From Mailhella massiliensis (lineage in GTDB: Bacteria > Desulfobacterota > Desulfovibrionia > Desulfovibrionales > Desulfovibrionaceae), in NCBI RefSeq assembly GCF_020741395.1, contig NZ_DYZA01000233.1, forward strand, positions 1-39,347: 39,347 bases of DNA, in the 5' to 3' direction. This document shows, piece by piece, positions 7,528 to 16,720 of this stretch. How positions within the stretch are numbered: the first letter of the stretch is position 1; every line of letters begins with the position of its first letter. A model generated the notes under the pieces. The model had not been told where the DNA came from and did not search any database. It was given only the letters and a program-made list of their open reading frames with translations. Both the position numbers and the translations under genes were made by a program.

Positions 7528-7556
7528 ACGGTAGCATATCGTTTGTGGGCCTTCAA
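7528..7556 (-). promoter_or_regulatory. Candidate promoter for tatB-tatC-hisB-lipoprotein-hisA
   Basis: On the minus strand TTGAAG (7556-7551), a 17-bp spacer and TACCGT (7533-7528) precede tatB by about 45 nt. The -35 is fair and the -10 weak. Confidence 0.35.
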
Positions 7557-7594
7557 GTGCATCCTTGGGGCCGGATAGGGGCGGAAGGGCCTGC

Positions 7595-7888
7595 TCAGTC
7601 GCCGTCAAAGTATCTGCGAAGGGCGCGCCCCTCGTCGTCGAAGGTGACGCCCTCTTTTTCCAGAAGGCGGCGCTGCCTCGCCGTGCTTTCCGGGGAAAGC
7701 TCGGGAAGGGAGCCGTCTTTTCGGAGCACTCTGTGCCAGGGCACATCCTCCGGGCAGGCATGCATGGCCCAGCCGACCTGTCGCGCCATGCGCGGGTTCC
7801 CTGCGAGAAAGGCTACCTGCCCGTAGCTTATGACCTGCCCTGGCGGCACGGAGCGGACAACGGCATAAACTCTTTCAAAAAAGTTCAT
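7595..7888 (-). CDS. Alkyltransferase-like (ATL) DNA-binding protein
   Basis: A 97-residue protein matching the DNA-binding domain of O6-alkylguanine-DNA alkyltransferase: VPPGQVISYGQVAFLAG, then GNPRMARQVGWAMHACP, then PWHRVLRKDG. The active-site cysteine of the PCHRV motif is replaced by tryptophan, the hallmark of ATL proteins, which bind alkylated guanine and direct it to nucleotide excision repair rather than repairing it themselves. Start chosen at 7888 because homology begins there; the ribosome site is weak (GAG about 8 nt upstream). Confidence 0.88.
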   Translation of the reverse strand: MNFFERVYAVVRSVPPGQVISYGQVAFLAGNPRMARQVGWAMHACPEDVPWHRVLRKDGSLPELSPESTARQRRLLEKEGVTFDDEGRALRRYFDGD

Positions 7889-8102
7889 AAAGGACTCACA
7901 GTTGCAGGAAAGAGGGGTGCGGTGCCCGGCTTTTCCGGGCCGGAGATGCGGCACGGACAACACTGGAAAAGGCTTGGAACGAAAAGGGAGCGGGGAGGGA
8001 AAAATTTGCTTTGGCGTGCTTCCGTATTTTTGTCGTGCGCCGCCTTTGCCGAAGGCCGCGTCTTGTGCGAAACCATGCGCGGCGTGCGGCAAAAGCGGCG
8101 CG

Positions 8103-8576
8103 TCAGAACACATATTCCATGACCATGTCTTCTCCCTGCTCTCTGGCGACGCGGTAACCGAGCCTGATGTACAGGGCTGCGGCGGGGTTGGCCTTATGTA
8201 CGGAAAGGGAGGTTCGCCTGTATCCCCGGGCTTGCAGCTCCCTGAGCATGCGCCTTATGAGCGCCGTGCCCAACCCCCTGCCGCGACTGGTTGTATACAG
8301 GGAAACGGCAAGTTCCGGCGTTTCGTCGTCCACATGGCCGAAACCGTGCATGAGGCGCGTCCATGCCGCGCCCACCACATTGCCGTCCTTCTCTATGCAG
8401 AAACAGAGATCGCCCTTTCTTGTGCCGAAGCCTTCGATGTAGGCGTAAAGAGCGGGGGAGCGGATGATGCTCCGGGGGGCTTTTTTTCTCCCTTCTTTCT
8501 GGAACACGGCTTCATAGAGGAAATCTTCCAGAAGCGGATATTCGTTTTCCTTCATGGGGCGGATGAGGCAGGACAT
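8103..8576 (-). CDS. GNAT-family N-acetyltransferase
   Basis: A 157-residue acetyltransferase. It has IRPMKENEYPLLEDFL at the N-terminus, a central ELAVSLYTTSRGRGLGTALIRRML acetyl-CoA-binding loop (motif A, RGRGLG), and ANPAAALYIRLGYRV (motif B). The substrate is unknown. The ATG at 8576 lacks a strong ribosome site, and an in-frame ATG at 8555 is possible. It lies 214 nt upstream of the ATL gene on the same strand; that gap holds no recognisable gene. Confidence 0.85.
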   Translation of the reverse strand: MSCLIRPMKENEYPLLEDFLYEAVFQKEGRKKAPRSIIRSPALYAYIEGFGTRKGDLCFCIEKDGNVVGAAWTRLMHGFGHVDDETPELAVSLYTTSRGRGLGTALIRRMLRELQARGYRRTSLSVHKANPAAALYIRLGYRVAREQGEDMVMEYVF

Positions 8577-8783
8577 GGCGTTTTCCCGGGGCTGCGCTTT
8601 TGAGGATGCTTTTCTGCCGGAGCAGCGGCCCGCACCGGGGCGGGACGGGCGAGGGGAAAGAAGGATGAAAGAGATTCCGCACCATCGGCAGGCATGCTTT
8701 TATGAAGAAGCGTCGCCTTCACCGGGCATCGTCTTTGAGGGGCAATACGCGAAAGGGAGCGTAGCCGGACTCTTCGGGATGCG

Positions 8784-8814
8784 AAAAGCCCCGGAGGCCT
8801 TAGGCTTCCGGGGC
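8784..8814 (-). terminator. Terminator after the second GMP synthase gene
   Basis: A 12-bp stem (8788-8799 with 8803-8814, GCCCCGGAGGCC with one G-U pair) is followed on the minus strand by TTTT. It lies 6 nt beyond the stop of the truncated guaA paralog and ends the gua operon. Confidence 0.8.
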
Positions 8815-8820
8815 GGAGTT

Positions 8821-9801
8821 TTATTCCCATTCAATGGTGCCCACGGGCTTCGGAGTGAGGTCGTAAAGCACGCGGTTCACGCCTTTTACTTCATGGGTGA
8901 TACGGTCGGTAATGTGCTGCAGAAGAGCGAAGGGCACGTCTTCCACCGTGGCGGTCATGGCGTCCACAGTGTTGACGGCACGGATGATCACCGGATAGGC
9001 GAAGGTACGCTTGCCGTCGGACACTCCCACGGACTTGAAGTTCGGCACCACGGTGAAGTACTGCCACACCTTGCCTTCCAGACCGTTTTTGGCGAATTCC
9101 TCGCGCAGTATGGCGTCGGATTCGCGCACGGCTTCGAGGCGGTCGCGGGTAATGGCGCCGAGGCAGCGTACGCCGAGACCGGGACCGGGGAAGGGCTGGC
9201 GGTATACCATGCCGTCGGGCAGGCCGAGGGCCTTGCCCACTACGCGCACTTCATCCTTGAACAGGAACTTCAGCGGTTCCACCAGGGAGAACTGCAGGTC
9301 TTCGGGCAGGCCGCCCACGTTGTGGTGGGCCTTGACGGTGCCGCTTTCCAGAATATCGGGGTAAATGGTGCCCTGGGCCAGGAATTCGATGCCTTCCTGC
9401 TTACGGGCTTCTTCTTCAAACACACGGATGAATTCCGCGCCGATGATCTTGCGCTTCTGCTCCGGTTCGGCCACGCCGTCGAGCTTGTTCAGGAAGCGCT
9501 CCACGGCGTCCACATACACGAGGTTGGCGTTCATCTGGTTGCGGAAGACTTCGATCACCTGTTCCGGTTCGCCCTTGCGCAGAAGGCCGTGATTGACGTG
9601 TACGCAGACAAGCTGCTGACCGACGGCCTTGATGAGCAGGGCGGCTACCACGGAGGAATCGACGCCGCCGGAAAGGGCAAGCAGCACTTTCTTGTCGCCT
9701 ATTTGTTCTCTCAGGGCTTTCACCTGTTCGTCGATGAAGGCCTTGGCGAGAGCCTCGGTGTTGATGCGGGCCATGGATTCAGGGCGGACATTGCTGGACA
9801 T
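8821..9801 (-). CDS. Second GMP synthase, synthetase domain only (no glutaminase)
   Basis: A 326-residue protein consisting of only the ATP-pyrophosphatase and C-terminal dimerisation domains of GMP synthase. The P-loop LSGGVDSS sits at residues 43-50. Also present are KRKIIGAEFIRVFE, AHHNVGGLPEDLQFSL, LFKDEVRVVGKALG, the QPFPGPGLGVR loop and the C-terminal GVNRVLYDLTPKPVGTIEWE. No class I glutamine amidotransferase domain is encoded. GAGGAG lies 6 nt before the ATG at 9801. It follows the complete guaA by 38 nt in the same operon and is clearly diverged from it (roughly half the aligned residues match by eye). It may use ammonia directly, pair with the GuaA glutaminase, or have another substrate. 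Confidence 0.9.
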   Translation of the reverse strand: MSSNVRPESMARINTEALAKAFIDEQVKALREQIGDKKVLLALSGGVDSSVVAALLIKAVGQQLVCVHVNHGLLRKGEPEQVIEVFRNQMNANLVYVDAVERFLNKLDGVAEPEQKRKIIGAEFIRVFEEEARKQEGIEFLAQGTIYPDILESGTVKAHHNVGGLPEDLQFSLVEPLKFLFKDEVRVVGKALGLPDGMVYRQPFPGPGLGVRCLGAITRDRLEAVRESDAILREEFAKNGLEGKVWQYFTVVPNFKSVGVSDGKRTFAYPVIIRAVNTVDAMTATVEDVPFALLQHITDRITHEVKGVNRVLYDLTPKPVGTIEWE

Positions 9802-9839
9802 GATATTCTCCTCAGAGGAAGGATGGAAGGTTCTCTGGA

Positions 9840-11399
9840 TTATTCCCATTCGATGGTGGACGGAGGCTTGGAGGAAATGTCGTACACCACGCGGTTGACG
9901 CCCTTCACTTCATTGATGATGCGGCCGGAAATTCTGGCCAGAAGGTCGTCGGGCAGGCGTGCCCAGTCTGCCGTCATGGCGTCCACGCTTTCCACGATAC
10001 GGAGCGCGACGACGTGTTCATAGGTGCGTCCGTCGCCCATGACGCCCACGGTCTTGAGGGGCAGAAGCACGGCAAAGCCCTGCCATACCTTGCGGTACCA
10101 GCCGGAAGAGCGCAGCTCGTCCATGACGATGACGTCTGCCTTGCGCAGAATGTCCAGGCGTTCCCTGGTCACTTCGCCGATGATGCGTATGGCCAGCCCC
10201 GGGCCGGGGAAGGGATGACGCCAGAGTATGGATTCGGGAATACCGAGTTCCGCACCCACGGCGCGTACTTCGTCCTTGAAGAGCTCGCGCAACGGTTCGA
10301 TGAGCTTCATGTTCATCTTCGCCGGAAGGCCGCCCACATTGTGATGGCTTTTGATGACGGCGCTCGGGCCCTTGTAGGACACGGATTCGATGACGTCGGG
10401 ATAAAGAGTACCCTGGGCAAGGAATTTCACGTCGTGCCCGGCATCCTTGATAGCCGTGGCTTCCTTGTCGAAGACGTCGATGAAGGTATGGCCGATGATC
10501 TTGCGTTTTTTCTCCGGGTCATCCACGCCGGAAAGAAGGCTGAGGAAAAGGTCGGCGGCCTGAACATACTTGAGGTTCAGGTCGAAGTGTTCGCGCAGGT
10601 ATCCCACCACCTGTTCGCCTTCGTTCTGGCGGAGTACGCCGTTGTCCACGAAAATGCAGTGCAGCTGATGCCCGATAGCCTTGTGGAGCAGCACGGCCAC
10701 TACGGTGGAGTCCACGCCGCCGGAAAGGGCGCAGATGACGTGGCTTTCGCCCACAGTTTCACGTACATCCCTGACCACGCGCTCCACAAAGGAGCTCATG
10801 GTCCAGTCGGGCGTGATGTGCGCCACGCTGAAGAGGAAGTTCTGGATCATTCGCGCGCCCTCTTCGGAGTGATGCACTTCGGGGTGGAACTGCAGGGCGT
10901 AGATGCCGCGTTCCTCGCAGCTCATGGCGGCCACATCCAGCGTGGCGGTGCGCGCGGTGACGATAAAACCGGGCGGGGGGGTCTTCACCTTGTCGCCGTG
11001 GGACATCCACACACGGGAATTTTTTCCCCGGGCGAAGCTTTCCATGCCTTTCCATAGGGCACAGTCAGCAACTTTTTCCAGGTCGGCAGGGCCGTATTCC
11101 CGGGTCTGGGACTGGGCAAGTTCTCCGCCGAGTTCATGGGCAAGCAGCTGCATGCCGTAGCAGATGCCGAGCACGGGCACGCCGAGAGAGAGAATACCTT
11201 TGTCGAGGCGGGGAGCGTCTTTTTCGCCCACACTGGCCGGGCCTCCGGAAAGAATGACGGCGTCGGGGCGCATGGCGGCCACTTCTTCGGCGGCGATCAC
11301 GCAGGGATGGATTTCGGAATAAACCCCGGCCTCACGCACGCGCCGGGCGATGAGCTGCGTGACCTGGGAGCCGAAGTCGAGAATGATGACTTTGGACAT
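9840..11399 (-). CDS. guaA: GMP synthase (glutamine-hydrolysing)
   Basis: A 519-residue, full-length enzyme converting XMP to GMP. The N-terminal glutamine amidotransferase has Cys80 in VLGICYGMQ and His172/Glu174 in LQFHPEVHHS. The P-loop LSGGVDSTVV is at about 225-234, followed by GHTFIDVFDKEA, KSHHNVGGLPAKM, the HPFPGPGLAIR loop, and the C-terminal GVNRVVYDISSKPPSTIEWE. It starts 58 nt after guaB, separated by a GC-rich hairpin. Confidence 0.97.
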   Translation of the reverse strand: MSKVIILDFGSQVTQLIARRVREAGVYSEIHPCVIAAEEVAAMRPDAVILSGGPASVGEKDAPRLDKGILSLGVPVLGICYGMQLLAHELGGELAQSQTREYGPADLEKVADCALWKGMESFARGKNSRVWMSHGDKVKTPPPGFIVTARTATLDVAAMSCEERGIYALQFHPEVHHSEEGARMIQNFLFSVAHITPDWTMSSFVERVVRDVRETVGESHVICALSGGVDSTVVAVLLHKAIGHQLHCIFVDNGVLRQNEGEQVVGYLREHFDLNLKYVQAADLFLSLLSGVDDPEKKRKIIGHTFIDVFDKEATAIKDAGHDVKFLAQGTLYPDVIESVSYKGPSAVIKSHHNVGGLPAKMNMKLIEPLRELFKDEVRAVGAELGIPESILWRHPFPGPGLAIRIIGEVTRERLDILRKADVIVMDELRSSGWYRKVWQGFAVLLPLKTVGVMGDGRTYEHVVALRIVESVDAMTADWARLPDDLLARISGRIINEVKGVNRVVYDISSKPPSTIEWE

Positions 11400-11417
11400 G
11401 AGTGTTCCAGAAATTGA

Positions 11418-11451
11418 GGCCCTGCCCCGCCTGTGCAGGCTGGGCAGGGCC
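11418..11451. other. Intercistronic hairpin between guaB and guaA
   Basis: A perfect 10-bp stem (GGCCCTGCCC, 11418-11427, with 11442-11451), containing a smaller inner stem CCTG/CAGG, sits directly after the guaB stop. The T run is on the plus strand; in the minus-strand direction of transcription the hairpin is followed by TCAATTTC. It is therefore more likely an mRNA-stability or weak attenuation element than a full terminator. Confidence 0.6.
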
Positions 11452-11456
11452 GTTTT

Positions 11457-12914
<1,458 letters not shown>

Positions 12915-12956
12915 ATTTTCCTCCAGGGTTGGATTAAATTCGGAAAAAGATAGGTC

Positions 12957-12985
12957 AGAATATCTACGACCCCTGCCCCTGTCAA
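12957..12985 (-). promoter_or_regulatory. Strong sigma70-type promoter for the gua operon
   Basis: On the minus strand TTGACA (12985-12980), a 17-bp spacer and TATTCT (12962-12957) lie about 45 nt upstream of guaB. The -35 is perfect and the -10 matches 4 of 6. Confidence 0.8.
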
Positions 12986-13111
12986 CATCGGAAGGGTGAC
13001 TCCCCGGGCAGGTGCGTCCGCCGCGGGTCTTTCTCGGGAAAAGAGGAAAGTTTACGCTTTTCCGCTTATTGTGCAGGGACAGGGAGCTTTTCTCCCCGGA
13101 GGAAAAAGGGT

Positions 13112-13137
13112 AAAAAAAGCCGGGAAAGATTCCCGGC
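13112..13137 (-). terminator. Terminator after the DUF1269 repeat protein
   Basis: A 7-bp stem GCCGGGA/TCCCGGC (13119-13125 with 13131-13137) is followed on the minus strand by seven T (13118-13112). Confidence 0.88.
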
Positions 13138-13166
13138 CTGTATGGTTCGCTTAAGGAACCATGAGA

Positions 13167-14030
13167 TCAGCAGCGCAGATTGGAATTTCTGTCGGCATTT
13201 CTGGAAATAGCTTCTTCCGCCGGGTCACATTCATTTTCGGGAGTTTCTTCTTTTTCAGCGGGAGCGCAGCGCAGGTTGGAAGACTTGCCGGCATTTCTGG
13301 AAATGGCTTCTTCGGCAGCGTCACATTCGGCGTTGGTGGGGTAGGTCTTCACGGGAGCGGCTTCTTCGGCAGCGTCTCCGCAGCGGAGATTGGAGCTTCT
13401 GCCGGCATTTCTGGAAATGGCTTCTTCGGCAGCGTCACATTCGTTTTCGGGTTCTTCCTTTGCGGGGGCGTCGTTGCAGCGCAGATTGGAAGATTTGCCG
13501 GCGTTCCGGGAAATGGTCGATTCCACGGAGTCACATTCATGGTCGTCGTCGCTTTCCATCGCCTTGCGCAGGCGTTCTTCATCTTCATGGGAGAGAGAGG
13601 TCTGAATAATGGTGCCGCCTGTACCCTCCAGTTCCTGAAGGGCCTTGTCCAGAGTGATGCTGCGGAAGAGGATGAAGAGCATGGAGCCGCCGGGCTTGAG
13701 GTTCTGCCCCAGGTTCTTCATGAACTGATCGTCGATACCTGCGTCGGCCAGTGCGCCGGAAAGCGCGCCCGCTCCAGCTCCTACCGCCGCACCGAGCAGG
13801 GGATTCATGAAAAGCAGGCCGATCAGAAGGCCCCAGAAGCCGCCGGAAACGGCGCCCGCTCCGGTGAGATTATACAGCTGCAGCAGTTTTACCTTGCCGT
13901 TTTCCTTACGTATGGCAATAACGGCATCTTCCAGATCGACGAGATATTCCTTCTGCATTTTAAGAAGGCGCAGACGCACTTCTTCTGCCTGAAACTCATT
14001 AGGATAGGCAACAACAACAAGTGTACTCAT
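13167..14030 (-). CDS. DUF1269-type membrane protein with four Cys-pair repeats
   Basis: A 287-residue protein. Residues 1-150 resemble DUF1269: an N-terminal TLVVVAYPNEFQAEEVRLRL strand-helix unit, a glycine/alanine-rich membrane hairpin (GAVSGGFWGLLIGLLFMNPLLGA and following, about 60-95), then KPGGSMLFILFRS. After an acidic linker come four near-identical 21-residue repeats at about 165-185, 197-217, 235-255 and 267-287, each starting ECD and ending ISRN-A-G/D-K/R-S/N-SNLRC. All eight cysteines are in these repeats, two each, spaced C-x18-C. The protein ends exactly on the last repeat cysteine. Spacers of 11 or 17 residues are acidic or Pro/Ala-rich. GGAGG lies 4 nt before the ATG at 14030. 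Repeat function is unknown. Confidence 0.85.
   Translation of the reverse strand: MSTLVVVAYPNEFQAEEVRLRLLKMQKEYLVDLEDAVIAIRKENGKVKLLQLYNLTGAGAVSGGFWGLLIGLLFMNPLLGAAVGAGAGALSGALADAGIDDQFMKNLGQNLKPGGSMLFILFRSITLDKALQELEGTGGTIIQTSLSHEDEERLRKAMESDDDHECDSVESTISRNAGKSSNLRCNDAPAKEEPENECDAAEEAISRNAGRSSNLRCGDAAEEAAPVKTYPTNAECDAAEEAISRNAGKSSNLRCAPAEKEETPENECDPAEEAISRNADRNSNLRC
13170..13538 (-). repeat. Four 63-bp coding repeats
   Basis: Repeats lie at 13476-13538, 13380-13442, 13266-13328 and 13170-13232 in order of translation. Each encodes ECD, a short variable segment, and ISRNAGKSSNLRC or a close variant. Copies 2 and 3 are nearly identical in protein; copy 1 differs in the first half and copy 4 in the second half (NADRNSNLRC). 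Spacing between repeats is 33, 51 and 33 bp, always in frame. Confidence 0.9.
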
Positions 14031-14184
14031 GGAACCTCCTTTTTTTTCTTCTATAGCAGGAGCGGAGAAAAAATCCATGAGTTTTGTGAAAGGAACGTGG
14101 GGGCATCGCAAGTTTATTTTTCAACAAGCGTATGAAAAGAGAAGTCCTTTCTTCTCACATGCGAAGGGGTGTCATGGGAGAATC

Positions 14185-14625
14185 TCATACATTCAGGCAA
14201 AGGTGCAGTATGGGGAAGGGCAGGTTGAGCCCGTCTTTTTCATCACGCCCCATGACGGAGAACCCCATGTGCAGGTAGAAGGAAAGTGCTTCGGGATTCT
14301 GCTCGTTCACGTCCACGAAACGCGCTCCGCGCTTTAGAGCGAAGCGCATCAGCGCACCGCCCAAGCCTTTGCCCCTGAAGGAGGCGTCCACAAAGAGCAT
14401 GTCTATGCTTTGTCCGTCCATACCCAGAAAGCCCGCCGCATGTTCCTTTTCCCTGACGATGAAGAGGTGGGGAACCTTGTTCAGCGCATCCCTTACCAGA
14501 GGGCGCAGCATGTCTATGTCGGCAGGGGAAAGAAAGCCGTGCGTGGCGCGCACGGAGGATTCCCAGACGGGGACAAGCTCTTCCACAAGTGCCTTTGAGC
14601 GAAGTTTCACTTCTTCAATATTCAT
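14185..14625 (-). CDS. GNAT-family N-acetyltransferase (YjaB-like)
   Basis: A 146-residue acetyltransferase. VPVWESSVRATHGFLSPADID at the N-terminus matches the YjaB-type subgroup; DMLFVDASFRGKGLGGALMRFAL carries the acetyl-CoA loop; NEQNPEALSFYLHMGFSVMGR is motif B. Substrate unknown. CGGAG stands 5 nt before the ATG. A monocistronic gene by position. The 275 nt between it and der hold nothing I can support. Confidence 0.87.
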   Translation of the reverse strand: MNIEEVKLRSKALVEELVPVWESSVRATHGFLSPADIDMLRPLVRDALNKVPHLFIVREKEHAAGFLGMDGQSIDMLFVDASFRGKGLGGALMRFALKRGARFVDVNEQNPEALSFYLHMGFSVMGRDEKDGLNLPFPILHLCLNV

Positions 14626-14900
14626 GAAATCTCCGGGAGATGCGGCATTTTTGCGCCTGTGGCACAGCTTTTTCCGTACCTGGGCGGATGGAAGAAGGAC
14701 TCCTCGCGTTTTATGAAGGTACGGGCAGTGAACTTTTTACGCAAGACGGCGGAAAATATTCTTCCAGATTCCTGTATTGCGGGTCGGTGCGTCGCTTTTT
14801 TCCGTTTCGGCCGGAAGAATGTTTTCGTAAAAAAGTGTTCTCCCTGCGACGAAAAGCAGCATCCGGGAGAAAAGGAGGGGAAAAGCAGGGTGCGCTGCAC

Positions 14901-16328
14901 CTATTTCTTTTCCCTCTTGCTATGAGCGGAGCGCAGGTGCAGACGCATGGGCGCGTGGCGGATGCCGAAGATGCGGCGCAGGGAACGCTCCAGGTAGCGG
15001 GCGTAGGATTCGGCCACGCGGTCGGCGTCGTTCACGAAACAGACAAAGGTGGGCGGTTCACTCTCGGCCTGGGTGAGGTAGAAGAACTTGGGCCGCACGC
15101 GGCGCACCACGGGGGCCTGATGCCTGGTAAGCGTTTCCTCCATGGCGCGGTTGAGCAGGCCGGTGGATACGCGGGTCCCACATTCGGCATAAATGCGCTC
15201 CGCAAGAGGAATGAGCTTGTTCAGCCCTTCGCCCGTGCGTGCGGAAGCCGGTACCAGCGGCACATGATAGCAGAAGCTGAGCTCCTCCTGAAGGTTTTTC
15301 ATGAGCTCGGTACGGGCCTTTGCGGGGATGAGGTCCATCTTGTTCACGATGATGAGGAAGGGCGTCTTGCGCTCGTCCAGCAGTTCGATGAGGCGCTTGT
15401 CCTGTGCAGTGAGCCCTTCGACGGCGTCGAGCAGGAGGAAGGTTACGTCGGCCTTGGTGGTGCTTTTCAGGGAGGAATTTACGGAAAAGCGTTCCACCGT
15501 GTCGGTGATGCGTGAGCGGCGGCGTACCCCGGCGGTATCCACGAAGGTATAGGTCTTGCCGTTTTTTTCCACCGTCACGTCCACGCTGTCGCGCGTAGTG
15601 CCCGCCTGGTCGCTCACGATCATGCGGTCTTCCCCGATGAAGGCGTTGGTCATGGACGATTTGCCCGCGTTGGGCCGCCCAAGCAGGCAGAGCCGGAGGT
15701 GATCGGCGACCTTACGGCGGCGGATGCCTGGCTTGTCGCGGTCTTCTTCCAGATCTTCCTTTTCCACGGATTCCTCCTCTTCCTCATCGAAAGCATCCTC
15801 TTCCGGGAAAAGCTCGCGGATTTCTTCCTCAAGGGCGCGCAGGTTATGCCCGTGCTCGGCGGAGCAGGCGATGAGGGGAAAGCCCAGACCGTGAAATTCG
15901 GCAAGCAGCAGCTCTTCTTTTTCCGCTCCGTCCACCTTGTTCACGACCAGCAGAATGGGCTTGTCGCATTTGCGAAGATAAGCGGCGAGATGTTCGTCGA
16001 AAGGCATGAGTCCTTCTTTGCCGTCCACCACCATGCAGATGACGTCGGCTTCCTTCAGGGCGGCTTCCGCCTGGCGCAGTATGTCGGCCTCGAAGCCGCG
16101 TATGCCGGCAGGCCCTTCGGCCACGGCCTGATGATGGTCAAGTGTGATGCCGCCCGTGTCGATGATGGCGAAGTCGCGTCCGTAGCGCGAACGCACCACG
16201 CCTTCCATACGGTCGCGCGTGACGCCGGGGCGATCATGCGTGATGGCGCGGTTACTGCGGATAAGGCGGTTGAACAGGGTGGACTTGCCCACATTGGGGC
16301 GTCCCAGCAGAACGACTTTGGGCATCAT
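14901..16328 (-). CDS. der: GTPase Der (EngA)
   Basis: A 475-residue essential GTPase for 50S ribosome assembly. Two tandem G domains are visible: the first with GRPNVGKSTLFNRL, DTGGI and NKVD; the second with GRPNAGKSSMTNAF, DTAGVRRR and NKMD. A KH-like C-terminal domain ends in a basic tail. A very acidic linker (EEDAFDEEEEESVEKEDLEE) joins the G domains, longer and more acidic than usual. The start at 16328 has GAGGTG 7 nt upstream; an in-frame ATG at 16343 would overlap that site. Confidence 0.96.
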   Translation of the reverse strand: MMPKVVLLGRPNVGKSTLFNRLIRSNRAITHDRPGVTRDRMEGVVRSRYGRDFAIIDTGGITLDHHQAVAEGPAGIRGFEADILRQAEAALKEADVICMVVDGKEGLMPFDEHLAAYLRKCDKPILLVVNKVDGAEKEELLLAEFHGLGFPLIACSAEHGHNLRALEEEIRELFPEEDAFDEEEEESVEKEDLEEDRDKPGIRRRKVADHLRLCLLGRPNAGKSSMTNAFIGEDRMIVSDQAGTTRDSVDVTVEKNGKTYTFVDTAGVRRRSRITDTVERFSVNSSLKSTTKADVTFLLLDAVEGLTAQDKRLIELLDERKTPFLIIVNKMDLIPAKARTELMKNLQEELSFCYHVPLVPASARTGEGLNKLIPLAERIYAECGTRVSTGLLNRAMEETLTRHQAPVVRRVRPKFFYLTQAESEPPTFVCFVNDADRVAESYARYLERSLRRIFGIRHAPMRLHLRSAHSKREKK

Positions 16329-16640
16329 GGGCGGGCACCTCATAACGGTTTGTTGAAGCGTTACTTCCGGCGCTGGCGGAAGGGGGCGGAAGGAGGTTTC
16401 ATGCAGGCTTGCCCCCCGGCGAAAAGCGCTCTGCGCGTTCCGCTGAGGGAAAGGAATGTCCTCCCGTGGTCTGAACCGCCCGGCGGGGAAGCTCCCGCCG
16501 GAAAGAACGGAGGCAATCTTTTACGCCCAAGGGCGGCGCATGTCCAACCTTTTTCAGGATACCTCTCACGGGAGGAGAAAATCAAGCGCGTTGAATTTAA
16601 TACTTAACATATTGAAATATAACAATAAATAAAAAAATCC
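16329..16640. other. Intergenic region without a supported gene
   Basis: About 310 bp between the divergent der and PaaK-like genes. The der-proximal part is GC-rich without convincing ORFs. The last 60 bp (16580-16640) are strongly AT-rich and probably act as an upstream promoter element for the downstream ligase gene. Confidence 0.5.
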
Positions 16641-16669
16641 TTGCAATGTTTCCGCAATTCGTCTATAAA
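16641..16669 (+). promoter_or_regulatory. Promoter of the PaaK-like gene
   Basis: TTGCAA (16641-16646), a 17-bp spacer and TATAAA (16664-16669) lie about 50 nt before the start codon, behind an AT-rich tract resembling an UP element. Both hexamers are close to consensus. Confidence 0.75.
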
Positions 16670-16720
16670 AGCGTTTTTTCCGCTCCAGAAAGACATATCC
16701 CTCTATCACGGAGTCCCGCC

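Noticed and set aside
13170..13538. Could the four regular repeats be a CRISPR array?
   Set aside because: They are in-frame coding repeats with conserved protein sequence, unequal 63-bp units, spacers of 33/51/33 bp that are related to each other, and no cas genes.
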